Shown piece after piece: positions 45,514-54,262 of a stretch of DNA of 64,000 bases; the first letter of the stretch is position 1; every line of letters starts with the position of its first letter. A program made the position numbers and the translations under genes. The DNA is taken from contig NZ_ATUS01000001.1 of the NCBI RefSeq assembly GCF_000420325.1, forward strand, positions 2,050,463-2,114,462, given 5' to 3'. Source of the stretch: Spongiibacter tropicus DSM 19543. Lineage in GTDB: Bacteria; Pseudomonadota; Gammaproteobacteria; Pseudomonadales; Spongiibacteraceae. The notes under the pieces are model-generated. The model was not told where the DNA came from, searched no databases, and saw nothing but the letters and a program-made list of their open reading frames with translations.

Positions 45514-46622
45514 TATTCACCGCCTCCCAGTCCGAGCAGCATACCCTTTAATTGTGCGGTGCCCTGCACCGCCACTTCCTCGCCCGCCTGCAGGCCGTGG
45601 CTGGCCAGATAGTCACTGCCCAGTGGCTGTAATTCCAGCGCCCGCACTTCAAAGCCGTTATCGCGTCGCACATATACCGAGGCGTCGGTGCCGCTGTGGG
45701 TGACCGCGCTGGCGGGCACGCGCACGCCGGGGGTGGTGCTGGACAGTACCAGGCTGACCCGCTGACCTGGCAGCAAGGCCACCGGCTGTCGGAAGCGGGC
45801 CAGTATTTCCACCCGCTGGGTGCCGGGGCTGAGTTCACGGTTTTTGCTTACCAGCACCAGCGTGGCGTCCTTGTCGCGCAGTGTTTCGGCAAGGCGAAGT
45901 TCCTGTCCCAGTGCCAGTCCTTCCGCCAGCGCCGCGCTCACGGTGGCGCGCAGCCAGAGGCTGCTTTCGGCGGTAATCGACGCCAGCGTTTGATGGGCGG
46001 CGATGGCATCGCCAACTCGAAGATACTCACGGTTCAGTTGACCGGATTGCGGCGCCCTGAGTGGATAGTCGCCCGGTGCGAGCTTGCCGTCGCGGAGCTG
46101 TTGCAATGCCTTGCGGTCAAAGCCTGCCTGTTGCAGCCGCCCTTGCCAGGCGCTGCGATTGAACATGGCTTGCTGCGCGGCGCGCTCGGTTTGCGTCAAC
46201 CGCTGACGGGAAATAATGCCATCGGCAAACAGTGCACGGTCTTTCTCCAACAGCGCCTGCTGGTTGGCTTGTGCGAATACGGCGGCCAGCCATTGCTCCT
46301 GAATTGCTGCGAGGTCCGGGCTGTTGATGGTGGCGATCAGCTCGCCTGCTGCCACCGGGGTGCCGCCGGGGCGGTGCCAGGCTTGCAGCACGCCCGCATG
46401 GCGAATCGTCAATTGCGAGGCAGTTTCGGGAGAGGGAATCACCACGGCAGGAACGCGAATGCCCGCGCGGCTGTCGGCAGCGCTGACGGGCTGGCTGATA
46501 ATACCCAGCCGCAGCTGATCGGCATTGTTTAGCGCCAGTGTGTCGGCCAGTGCCAGACCAGGTAGGAGTGTGACGGCCAGTGTGGCCACCATGCGCTGAG
46601 AATAGGTAAAAAAAGGCGTCAT
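45513..46622 (-). CDS. Efflux RND periplasmic adaptor (CzcB/CusB type)
   Basis: A 369-residue membrane-fusion protein. Signal peptide (about 1-26, ending GLALA) followed by the barrel-sandwich half GVLQAWHRPGGTPVAAGELIATINSPDLA, a helical hairpin (about 105-175) and the second lipoyl half LRAPQSGQLNREYLRVGDAI. It bridges the inner-membrane pump and outer-membrane channel. There is no His-rich N-terminal metal-binding extension as in CzcB. The ATG with GGAGAATCCCT upstream is chosen. It overlaps the TolC-like gene by 4 bp, consistent with translation coupling in the operon TolC-adaptor-pump-DUF3240. Confidence 0.92.
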   Translation of the reverse strand: MTPFFTYSQRMVATLAVTLLPGLALADTLALNNADQLRLGIISQPVSAADSRAGIRVPAVVIPSPETASQLTIRHAGVLQAWHRPGGTPVAAGELIATINSPDLAAIQEQWLAAVFAQANQQALLEKDRALFADGIISRQRLTQTERAAQQAMFNRSAWQGRLQQAGFDRKALQQLRDGKLAPGDYPLRAPQSGQLNREYLRVGDAIAAHQTLASITAESSLWLRATVSAALAEGLALGQELRLAETLRDKDATLVLVSKNRELSPGTQRVEILARFRQPVALLPGQRVSLVLSSTTPGVRVPASAVTHSGTDASVYVRRDNGFEVRALELQPLGSDYLASHGLQAGEEVAVQGTAQLKGMLLGLGGGE

Positions 46623-47902
46623 AGGGATTCTCCAACCGTCTGTCTGAGAGAGGAAATCAAGCTGTGCTGGCGAAGCTGCAGGAGCTGCCACTGCAATTGG
46701 CTTTGGCGGTAGTGCTGAAGGGCCAGAATGGTGGGCCGAATGTTGGACTCACCCGCCGCGAAGGCCTTATCGGCCATCTTCCAATGGCGTTGGGCGAGAT
46801 CGCGCGCCTGCGCTGCGTAGGCCAGAGATTCCTCCAGCACATCCAGCTCGTGCTCCACTTCGTGAAGTTGCTGTTGCAACTGCAGGCGCGCCTGCTTGAG
46901 GCGGACATCGGCATCGGTCATCGCCACCGCGGCAGATGCGCTGGCGGCGTTAGTGTGTGCGCTGCCGCCAAAGGGAATTGAGATGCTCAGCCCCAGGCTT
47001 TCCGTTTCCGGGTCGAGATTGCTGCCGCGCTCGCGGCGAACCCCCAGCGATACGGTGCTGTTACCCGCTGCCTCATGGCGTTTTTGTTGCCACAGCTCAG
47101 TTTGTTGCTGACGCTTTGCCAACAGTAGGCGGAGTTGCGGATGCTGCGCGTCGATACGCGGCTGGCCGGGGCGTACTTCGATGAATTGTGCCGGGCGCTG
47201 CTGTAGGCCGGTCAGCGTCATGTACTGCCGCTCGGCGTCCACCAGTTCTGCTTCTCGCTCCAACAGTTGCTGGCGACTTTCCAGCAGTAGTGCCTCGCTC
47301 TGCATGACATCGGCGCGGGCAATTTCGCCTGCTTTGAAACGTTTCTCGCTGATGGTCAGCAGCCGTTGGGCATCGGTTACGGCAGCTACGGCGTGTTTGC
47401 GCTTCGCGGCACTGCTGTTGAGCTGATGCAGTGCGCGGCGTAGTCGACCGCTAACTGACAGTCGCTGATAGTCTCGCCAGGCGCTGGCACCCGTATCAAA
47501 ACTTTCGGCCAGCGCTTTGGCGTTGCGGCGTTCGCCCCAGCGCCACAGGTCTACCTCAACCCCAAGCTCCATTTCCCGTAGGCCGGTATTGTCACCTGCC
47601 TGGTCGTCCCAGTAGTAGAGGTTCAGGCGGGGGCGGTTAGCGATGAATCGCTGGCTCATCTGCTGTTGGGCCTCGGCCTGCTGCCGGTACGCGCCGCCCA
47701 GGACCTGCTCCGGGGCGTTCGCCACGGCCGCCTGAAAGACTTGATTAACGGCCAGTGTTTCGCTGACGACCAGATGCGGATGCTCGCTGTGGGGGTGGGC
47801 GGCAGTATCCGGTTCGGCGATCTCCGCCAGAGTGGCTGAGCTGACGGTCAGGCTGCTGCTCAGTGCCAGAAAGAGTCCGGTGAGGGAGAGTAGGGATTTC
47901 AC
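46619..47902 (-). CDS. TolC-family outer-membrane efflux channel (CzcC type)
   Basis: A 427-residue outer-membrane factor. Signal peptide (about 1-25, ending SSATLA), a His-rich stretch in the mature N-terminus (HPHSEHPHLVVSE, about 37-50), then the two helical OEP repeats with ARADVMQSEALLLESRQQLLEREAELVDAERQYMTLTG and a second copy near the C-terminus. The His-rich start could bind metal ions. It leads the efflux operon and is divergent from a two-component system, which probably controls it. Confidence 0.92.
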   Translation of the reverse strand: MKSLLSLTGLFLALSSSLTVSSATLAEIAEPDTAAHPHSEHPHLVVSETLAVNQVFQAAVANAPEQVLGGAYRQQAEAQQQMSQRFIANRPRLNLYYWDDQAGDNTGLREMELGVEVDLWRWGERRNAKALAESFDTGASAWRDYQRLSVSGRLRRALHQLNSSAAKRKHAVAAVTDAQRLLTISEKRFKAGEIARADVMQSEALLLESRQQLLEREAELVDAERQYMTLTGLQQRPAQFIEVRPGQPRIDAQHPQLRLLLAKRQQQTELWQQKRHEAAGNSTVSLGVRRERGSNLDPETESLGLSISIPFGGSAHTNAASASAAVAMTDADVRLKQARLQLQQQLHEVEHELDVLEESLAYAAQARDLAQRHWKMADKAFAAGESNIRPTILALQHYRQSQLQWQLLQLRQHSLISSLRQTVGESL

Positions 47903-47950
47903 GTTGATATCCGCTGTGAGTAAATGTTAGTGCGGAGGGTAAAGAGGGGC

Positions 47951-47971
47951 TTGTCAAAAATATGTCGACAA
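47951..47971. promoter_or_regulatory. Possible operator, efflux/two-component intergenic region
   Basis: An imperfect inverted repeat with TTGTC / GACAA outer arms and an inner TGTCGACA palindrome. It lies between the divergent efflux operon and the response-regulator gene, where metal-responsive regulators commonly bind. Arms are short, so this is tentative. Confidence 0.3.
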
Positions 47972-48079
47972 ACTGGCGGCGGGCACGACCGCGGCTTTTG
48001 ACATCCTTTTGGCGTTTGCCGTGCTAGATTGAAAAAAATGACGGAAGCCGGACTGGGCCATGCCCCGCCTCAATCGCCA

Positions 48080-48760
48080 ATGAACTTATTAATTGTTGAA
48101 GACAACCGCGACATTGCGGCAAACATTGCCGACTATCTGGAGCCCAAAGGGCACCGCCTCGACTTCGCCTACGACGGTGTGCAGGGGCTGGCGCTGGCGC
48201 GCTCGGCCGAGTTTGATGCCATTGTGCTGGACCTGACATTGCCGAGGCTGGATGGCATTGAACTGTGCAGGCAGCTTCGCGCCGAGCGGCGCACGACACC
48301 GGTTATTATGCTCACCGCTCGCGACCAACTGGATGACAAGCTACTGGGCTTTGGCGTGGGGGCCGACGACTATCTGGTCAAACCCTTTTCTGTCAAAGAA
48401 CTGGAGGCGCGACTATTGGCGCTGCTGAACCGGCTGCATCCTGCGGAGCAGGCAACCGCGCTACAAGTCGCAGACCTCAGCTTTAATCATCAAACACTGG
48501 AAGTTAGTCGCGCGGGGGTGCCGATTGAGCTCAACCCGATTCAGCGCAAGCTGCTGCACTATCTGATGCAAGAGAGCCCGAGGGTGGTGAAGCGTGCGCA
48601 GCTTGAACAACGGGTGTGGGGCGATCATCCGCCTGACAAGGATATTCTTCGTACCCATATTTACAGTCTGCGCAATGCCATCGACAAACCTTTTGAGCAG
48701 CGGCTGCTACATACCGTGCACGGCGTAGGTTACCGTCTGGCCGAGAAGGAAGCGGAATGA
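48080..48760 (+). CDS. OmpR-family response regulator, efflux-linked
   Basis: A 226-residue regulator. The receiver domain has the acidic pair Glu7-Asp8, phospho-acceptor Asp51 in VLDLTLPRLDG, Thr79 and Lys101 in LVKPF; the winged-helix output domain contains LNPIQRKLLHYLMQESPRVVKRAQLEQRVWG and HIYSLRNAID. The ATG at MNLLIVEDN matches the family N-terminus; an open frame extends 17 codons upstream with another ATG, and neither has a clear ribosome-binding site. It is divergent from the metal efflux operon and overlaps its kinase by 4 bp, so it probably activates efflux in response to metal. Confidence 0.9.
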   Translation: MNLLIVEDNRDIAANIADYLEPKGHRLDFAYDGVQGLALARSAEFDAIVLDLTLPRLDGIELCRQLRAERRTTPVIMLTARDQLDDKLLGFGVGADDYLVKPFSVKELEARLLALLNRLHPAEQATALQVADLSFNHQTLEVSRAGVPIELNPIQRKLLHYLMQESPRVVKRAQLEQRVWGDHPPDKDILRTHIYSLRNAIDKPFEQRLLHTVHGVGYRLAEKEAE

Positions 48761-50013
48761 ATTCGCAAAAAAACCAGACTTTGCGGCGTCGGCTGATTAT
48801 CAGTACTGCGGTGATCGTTACTGTTGCCAGCACTCTGTTTGCGGGTGGCCTGCTGCTGATTAAACAGCAGTTGGAAAAGGCCACGTTTGGCAACATCGTG
48901 CGCAAGCACATTGAGATTTTGGTGAACGACCCCGAGAACGCCGGGGTATTGAATAACCCGCTGCTCAATGAATGGCACTACTACCGCGGCGATGATATTC
49001 GTCAGCTGCCGGACGACATACAAACGTTGCCACTGGGCGCTTACCACAGCGTGGTGATCAATGGTCGCCACTACCATTTGCAGGTGGCTATGGCGGGCGA
49101 AGAGAGAATCTTCCTACTGTACGACATCTCGGAATGGGAGCGCCAGGAGCATGCCTTGCTGATGTTTCTGCTGATTGGTGTGGTGATGGTGCTGGTTATG
49201 GCGCTGCTGATTGCCAGTCAGGCTGCGACAACGATTCTGGAGCCGGTACGGCGGCTCACTGTCCGTCTCAGCCAGCTTTCACCCAAGCAGCGGGGCCTGA
49301 GAATTCAGGCTGAATTCAACGACAGCGATATCGGCCAGATCGCCGCCGCTTTCGATACGTATTTGGAGCGCATCGACCAGTTCGTGGAGCGCGAGCGTTC
49401 CTTCACCGCGGCAGCCAGCCACGAACTGCGCACACCGCTGTCAGTGATGATGGGTGCCGTCGATATTATCGAGGCGGACTATCCCAATCCGGCGACCCAA
49501 CGCGCCGTGCTGCGCATCCGTCGCGCCTGCGGCGATATGCTTGCTTTTATCGAAGCGGCACTGTTTTTGTCCCGGGAGGAAGATCGTTCCATCAATCAAA
49601 CGGCCTCCAGCGATGTTGCGGCGATTGTTCGGCAACTCGTCGACGACTTGCACGGAGACCTTGATGCTGCCGGTATCCAGCTCGATACCCGGTTCGACAG
49701 TGCGCTAACGCTGCCAGTGCCGGAGAGCCTGGTGAAAATCACCCTCACTAACTTGCTGCGCAACGCCATCGAGCACAGCGCTGGTGGCCATATCACTGTT
49801 CATCTGCACGGCAACCGCCTGTTGCTCTGTGATACCGGCAAAGGGATTGAGCCGGACGTGCTGCCTTATATTTTCGACCGCAGCTATACCACCAAAGCGG
49901 AGGGCACCGGCCTCGGGCTGAATATGGTTAAACGGATTTGCGAGCGCTACGGCTGGCAGATTGACATTGACAGCCAGCCGGGAGAGGGAACAGCGGTTAC
50001 GCTGATATTTTGA
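48757..50013 (+). CDS. Sensor histidine kinase, efflux-linked
   Basis: A 418-residue membrane kinase. TM1 (about 13-35), a periplasmic sensor of about 90 residues with several His (NEWHYYRGDD, AYHSVVINGRHYHLQV), TM2 (about 133-155), HAMP, then the phosphorylated His222 in ASHELRTPLS, the N-box NLLRNAIEHS, DTGKGIEPD and GTGLGLNM. The His-rich sensor suits metal detection and fits the divergent Czc-like operon. Its ATG overlaps the response-regulator stop (ATGA). Confidence 0.92.
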   Translation: MNSQKNQTLRRRLIISTAVIVTVASTLFAGGLLLIKQQLEKATFGNIVRKHIEILVNDPENAGVLNNPLLNEWHYYRGDDIRQLPDDIQTLPLGAYHSVVINGRHYHLQVAMAGEERIFLLYDISEWERQEHALLMFLLIGVVMVLVMALLIASQAATTILEPVRRLTVRLSQLSPKQRGLRIQAEFNDSDIGQIAAAFDTYLERIDQFVERERSFTAAASHELRTPLSVMMGAVDIIEADYPNPATQRAVLRIRRACGDMLAFIEAALFLSREEDRSINQTASSDVAAIVRQLVDDLHGDLDAAGIQLDTRFDSALTLPVPESLVKITLTNLLRNAIEHSAGGHITVHLHGNRLLLCDTGKGIEPDVLPYIFDRSYTTKAEGTGLGLNMVKRICERYGWQIDIDSQPGEGTAVTLIF

Positions 50014-50041
50014 GGCCCGGCGTCCTGAACTTGCGCTACGG

Positions 50042-50431
50042 TTATGCCGCAATGCTGTCTATAAAGGGTTCGAGATTACCGTGAACCATGTCGATGCCGC
50101 TGGAAGAAATAGGGCCCCTTCGGTAACCGGTGGGAAGCCATCCCCATAGCAGGCGGTGCAACGCAAATTCATGACCTATTCGCTGACGCCTCATCAACAC
50201 TTTGTAGGTGAGCGCGCCATGGTGAATCTGGTAGCCATGCTCGATGGTGGCAATACTGACATCGCCCAGCGGCAGGCACAGACAAAAGTTATCGCCACCA
50301 TAGGGTGAATAGATGCCGAAATATTCTTTCCCGGTGAGTGAGAAAAACTCGATCTGGTAATTTCCCGCTGCCACATAGCGGACATTTTTCTTTTCTTTGG
50401 CGTGTATCAAAAGGTGGCTTTTTATAAACAT
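50042..50431 (-). CDS. Unrecognised small protein
   Basis: About 129 residues, no family recognised. It begins MFIKSHLLIHAKEKKN with an AAGGA ribosome-binding site 7 bp before the ATG, which is the main support for it being real; the frame is open 15 codons further upstream. The chain is rich in aromatic and Gly residues (KEYFGIYSPYGGDNF), without membrane segments or signal peptide. Its base composition looks more A+T-rich than its neighbours, hinting at transfer or relaxed constraint. It is convergent with the efflux-linked kinase. Confidence 0.5.
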   Translation of the reverse strand: MFIKSHLLIHAKEKKNVRYVAAGNYQIEFFSLTGKEYFGIYSPYGGDNFCLCLPLGDVSIATIEHGYQIHHGALTYKVLMRRQRIGHEFALHRLLWGWLPTGYRRGPISSSGIDMVHGNLEPFIDSIAA

Positions 50432-50598
50432 GGCTATCCTTGCGTGCAATGCTAATAGATAGCTATTAAAGGCCATTCAGGGTCTCAACAGAAGCGCATA
50501 GCTCGGTTGTTAGCTTGCAGAACAGAGAAAGCAACGAACGCGCGGCCTCTGGTGCTGTCGTCAGTCTCTGCCCCTAAGAGCAGAGACTGAGACTGACA

Positions 50599-51480
50599 TC
50601 ACCGAATCGGCAAATGGATGTCGGTAATCAGTTCGCTTTCTTTCACGTCGGTTACCAGATTCACATAGTGGAAGAAGCAGGGGTAGTCCCGCAGTTCCTC
50701 GCCGCTTTGTGGCAACCAGTCCCGGTAGAGGGCGTAGATGCTGTCGTCGAGTGTGCGGTGGCTGCCGTAATGGCGGACCACCGCGCAGCGTCCGCCCGGA
50801 ATACGACCTGCTTTCACGCCAAAGGGGTTGTCGGGCACGTCGCCGTCGAGGCTGCCACCCACGTCCCAGCGAAACTGCTCCGGTGGTGTGGTGTTGGGAT
50901 CGCTGTAGGGAATGCCGAAGGTGCGGCTGGTGGCGACGGGAGAGAGTCCACTTGCCTTGCGCCACGCAATAAAGCGCTCGGCGGTTTCCATTACGCGCTC
51001 GGGTGATCCCCGGTGTTCGGCAAGGGCGACCGGGGTGTCGGGAAAATCAATAATCGTGACCTGCATGGTGAGTACTCCGTGTGGGCTGGCGTAGGGGAGT
51101 CGGCGCCGCCAGGCATCCCATTCGGGCTGGGCCTGAAACTGTGACGGCGATTGGCCGAACTCGCGTTTAAAGGCACGGGAGAATGCTTCCAGGCTGTCGA
51201 AACCCGCATCGAAAGCGATGTCGGTAAAACGTCGCTGGGGCTTGAAGGCCACGTCGTAGGCAGCACGCCGCAGCCGGGCGAGCTGCACAAACTTGCTCAG
51301 GCTTTGCCCGGTGATCGCCGTAAACTGCCGGTGGAAGTGGTATTTGGACAGCGCCGCAACCTCGCTCAACTGCTCCAGCGACAGCTCGGTATCCAGATGC
51401 TGCTGGATATGATCACAGACTCTCTGGATGCGTTGCTCGGCGCGGCTGACAGATGGCGGGTTCACGACAGTTCTCCTCAA
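50599..51480 (-). CDS. AraC-family regulator with GyrI-like domain
   Basis: A 293-residue regulator. The AraC DNA-binding part is N-terminal (about 15-110: LEQLSEVAALSKYHFHRQFTAITG, then FTDIAFDAGFDSLEAFSRAFKREFGQSPSQF), followed by a GyrI-like effector-binding domain (about 130-293) as in Rob and SoxS-linked ligand sensors; ARG-like pockets of this fold bind hydrophobic or cationic drugs. A purine-rich GGAGAACTG lies upstream of the start. It stands alone. It may respond to amphipathic toxic compounds; the regulon is unknown. Confidence 0.9.
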   Translation of the reverse strand: MRRTVVNPPSVSRAEQRIQRVCDHIQQHLDTELSLEQLSEVAALSKYHFHRQFTAITGQSLSKFVQLARLRRAAYDVAFKPQRRFTDIAFDAGFDSLEAFSRAFKREFGQSPSQFQAQPEWDAWRRRLPYASPHGVLTMQVTIIDFPDTPVALAEHRGSPERVMETAERFIAWRKASGLSPVATSRTFGIPYSDPNTTPPEQFRWDVGGSLDGDVPDNPFGVKAGRIPGGRCAVVRHYGSHRTLDDSIYALYRDWLPQSGEELRDYPCFFHYVNLVTDVKESELITDIHLPIR

Positions 51481-51555
51481 TGCGTGGGGCAGTGTGCCAG
51501 CCCGGGGGAGTTGCGGCTTGATTGAGTTTGCTGAATTCAGAGCGCGGGGGGCGCG

Positions 51556-51840
51556 CTATGTAACAATAGCCGTAAGCCACAGCGAACAGTGGATGGCGAT
51601 CAGAGCGAGCAATGCCCAGCTTGCGGCGATATACGTTCGGTAGATGGGCGTAATGACCTTCAGCGATCGACGTGACAGGCCATAGCCGGGGGAGCGCGAT
51701 TTTATGCTTTGGTAGATGGCGCTCATTGCTGAATTGGTGTCGGTCAACTGGGTATAGCCGCTGTACGACACGCAGATTAACGCCAGTGTTTTTCCGCTGA
51801 CGATCCACATGGCAAGCACTATCACAGTAAGTGTGATCAC
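51556..51840 (-). CDS. Small two-helix membrane protein, unknown
   Basis: A 94-residue protein with two hydrophobic segments, at the N-terminus (LTVIVLAMWIVSGKTLALICV) and at the C-terminus (ASWALLALIAIHCSLWLTAIV), joined by a polar Ser/Tyr-rich stretch. The start is GTG with GAGG about 8 bp upstream; an ATG 10 codons later is an alternative. No family recognised. It lies just after the response-regulator gene of the neighbouring two-component pair on the same strand, about 70 bp away, so it may be co-transcribed with it. Confidence 0.55.
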   Translation of the reverse strand: MITLTVIVLAMWIVSGKTLALICVSYSGYTQLTDTNSAMSAIYQSIKSRSPGYGLSRRSLKVITPIYRTYIAASWALLALIAIHCSLWLTAIVT

Positions 51841-51910
51841 GAGGGACCTCTTTTGGTGGAGGACGGGACGGGGCTCGCGTTTACGCGTCGCCGAGGTGCA
51901 CGGGGAGGGT

Positions 51911-52618
51911 CTAGCAACCTTTGCCCAGTCGATATCCTACCCCCCTGACGGTTTCGATAAAACTTTCGTTGTGACAGTCGAGCTGTTGAGCCTCACCTGT
52001 GTCGGAGAGTTTTTTTCGCACACGGCGAATATACACATCGACAATATTGGTGAGCGGGTCAGCCAGGCTGCCCCAGACTTTATTCAATATGCGTTCCCGA
52101 GAAAGTACCGTATTGGCGTTGGAGAGAAAGCATTTCAGCAGTTGGTATTCCAAATGGGTAAATTCAATTTCCTGTGCATCCAGCCACACCCGGTGACTTT
52201 CGGTGTTGAGCAGCAGTCTGCCGTGCCGCAGCTCAGGGGAATGGCTGGTGTTGCTGCCGCCGCGTCGGAGCAAGGCCATAATACGAGCGAGTAACTCATC
52301 GAAATCAAAGGGTTTGCCGAGGTAGTCATCGGCACCTGCCTGCAACCCTGTCACTTTCTGGTCGATATCCTGTAGCGCGGTCAGCATTAGAATGAGCGCG
52401 TCGGGCTGCTGTTTTTTAATCAACGGCAAGTAGTCGAGGGTGTCGATGTCCTGTACCAGTCGATCCAGCAAAATAAGCTGGTAAGGCTGTTTGCCTATCT
52501 CGGTAAAAAACCGCGCCGAGCTATCGATCCAGTCGCAGTCGTAGCCCTCGGCAGCCAGTCCGCGCAGCAGGAAACTGGCCAGTTTGGCTTCGTCTTCGAC
52601 CAACAAGATATTAGCCAC
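51911..52618 (-). CDS. OmpR-family response regulator
   Basis: A 235-residue regulator. The receiver has Glu8-Asp9-Glu10, Asp52 as phospho-acceptor in LLDRLVQDID, which departs from the usual LLDLMLP-DG, Thr80 and Lys102 in LGKPF. The output domain contains FTHLEYQLLKCFLSNANTVLSRERILNKVWG and NIVDVYIRRVRKKL, close to the CusR/CopR group. GTG start with AGGAG 6 bp upstream; it overlaps the end of the kinase gene by 8 bp, so the kinase is translated first. Probable target genes are the barrel and efflux genes nearby. Confidence 0.9.
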   Translation of the reverse strand: MANILLVEDEAKLASFLLRGLAAEGYDCDWIDSSARFFTEIGKQPYQLILLDRLVQDIDTLDYLPLIKKQQPDALILMLTALQDIDQKVTGLQAGADDYLGKPFDFDELLARIMALLRRGGSNTSHSPELRHGRLLLNTESHRVWLDAQEIEFTHLEYQLLKCFLSNANTVLSRERILNKVWGSLADPLTNIVDVYIRRVRKKLSDTGEAQQLDCHNESFIETVRGVGYRLGKGC

Positions 52619-54182
52619 GGTGCTCTCCTGTGATCGGCAGTACGATGGTAAAACAGGTGCCTTCACCGGGCGATGAACTGGCGTTAATTGAACCATGATG
52701 GGCGTCGATTATCGCCTTGGCGATAGCGAGTCCCAGACCTGAGCCCTGTCCTGAACGGGCATCTGCCGCACGGAAGTAGCGGTCGAAAATAAACGGCAGG
52801 GCATCGGCGTCAATGCCTCTACCGTTATCGCTGAGGCGTATCAATACCGCATCGCCCTGTCGTTCCGCGCGCACATTCACCTGCAGGGTTTCGCCGCCAT
52901 AATTAACGGCATTGTCGAGGAGAATCATCAGCACCTGGGCAATCCGATCCGGGTCGCAGCTGATCAGTGGCAGGCTCTGGGCGATCTCACTGCTCAGACT
53001 CAGCGTGTCGGCGCTGTTCAAGGACTGGATTTTTTCCAAGGTCGATTCGATGACTTCGCGAATATCCAGTGTTCGCGGCACAATCCGCAGGGCGCCGGAT
53101 TCGGCGCGGGCGATCATCAGCAGATCGTCGACCAGCCGCGTGAGATTGAGCACCTGCTCAAGCACGGTTTGCAGGGTGCTTTGGTAGTCCTCTTCAGAAA
53201 TCGATGTCTGGCGTAGAGTGACCTGGGCCTCGCCGCGAATAATCGACAGCGGCGTGCGCAGCTCGTGGCTGATGTCGGCCAAAAACTCCCGGCGTGCCTT
53301 GTCGTTGTTTTGCAGCATCCGATTGGCGTGGGTCAGCTCAGCGGTCCGTTGACTGACTTGATACTCCAATTCACGTGTGGAGTGCTGGGCCTTGTCGCGC
53401 TGAACGGCAAGTTCATCCGCCATGCTGTTAAAAGCGGCGGCAATGGCGTCGAATTCGGCATCAAAACCTCGGGAAATACGGTGGTTTAAATTGCCTTGGG
53501 CGATGGCTTCCGCACCATCGCGGATCGAGTCCAGCGGCTGGTACAACACGCTGAGCAGCCAGTGCGCGCCAAGAAACACCAGCGGCACAGTAAAAATCGC
53601 CAGCAAAATGGCATACCAGAGAATGGACTGGCTGAGGGTTTCGATGCGCGCATTCAGCGAGGCGACGACCTTGCTCTGGCGGTTTACCGCTGTGTTGATG
53701 GCCTCGCGAAAGCGGTTGTCGATAGTGACTTCCAGCAGCCGCTGGATCTTTTCCCGCTGCTGTAGCTGGCTGCGGTTCTGCTCGGCAATCACCAGTCGGA
53801 ATTCGCTGATGATTTCATCGAGCAGGGCGGCGAGGGCGCCGGTATCCTCCACGCTGCCCTGGGTCGCTTCCTCGCCCAGCGCCTGCCGTTGCCGCTCCTC
53901 CAACTCGATGATCTTGGCAATGCTCTGCTGGATAATCGCGCTTTTATTGCGCACCTCGGCCTGGTTGGCATCTTTGCCAAAGATCAATTCGTCGGTGAGC
54001 TGTTTAAACAGCCGGTAGGAGGTGCCCGATACCAGAATATGCTCGTTCAACAGTGCCTGGGCGATATTGTTTTGGGTGAGATTGGTGCGGGTGATCTGCG
54101 TGGTTGCCACCACCAGCGCCGATGTCAGCATAACGATGACGGAGATGAGTCCGGCGAAAGCGATGACTTTACGTTTATACAT
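52611..54182 (-). CDS. Sensor histidine kinase with HAMP domain
   Basis: A 523-residue membrane kinase. TM1 (about 8-28), a long, mostly helical periplasmic sensor (about 30-185), TM2 (about 188-212), HAMP (IRDGAEAIAQGNLNHRIS), a coiled-coil (about 258-298), phosphorylated His306 in ISHELRTPLS, N-box ILLDNAVNYGG, DNGRGIDAD and GSGLGLAIA. The helical sensor resembles four-helix-bundle ligand sensors. It precedes its response regulator in the operon. The neighbouring barrel and NTF2-like genes on the same strand may be part of its circuit. The stimulus is unknown. Confidence 0.92.
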   Translation of the reverse strand: MYKRKVIAFAGLISVIVMLTSALVVATTQITRTNLTQNNIAQALLNEHILVSGTSYRLFKQLTDELIFGKDANQAEVRNKSAIIQQSIAKIIELEERQRQALGEEATQGSVEDTGALAALLDEIISEFRLVIAEQNRSQLQQREKIQRLLEVTIDNRFREAINTAVNRQSKVVASLNARIETLSQSILWYAILLAIFTVPLVFLGAHWLLSVLYQPLDSIRDGAEAIAQGNLNHRISRGFDAEFDAIAAAFNSMADELAVQRDKAQHSTRELEYQVSQRTAELTHANRMLQNNDKARREFLADISHELRTPLSIIRGEAQVTLRQTSISEEDYQSTLQTVLEQVLNLTRLVDDLLMIARAESGALRIVPRTLDIREVIESTLEKIQSLNSADTLSLSSEIAQSLPLISCDPDRIAQVLMILLDNAVNYGGETLQVNVRAERQGDAVLIRLSDNGRGIDADALPFIFDRYFRAADARSGQGSGLGLAIAKAIIDAHHGSINASSSPGEGTCFTIVLPITGEHRG

Positions 54183-54262
54183 GGCAGCGGCCGTCGTCCT
54201 TGCAGGGCGTGTGAGATTTCTACGTTGCGATTAAGAAAAAGGTTCTGTGCGACCACCACGGC

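Noticed and set aside
47996-48031. TTGACA ... TAGATT promoter before the efflux-linked response regulator
   Set aside because: The spacer is about 21 bp, too long for a standard sigma-70 promoter.
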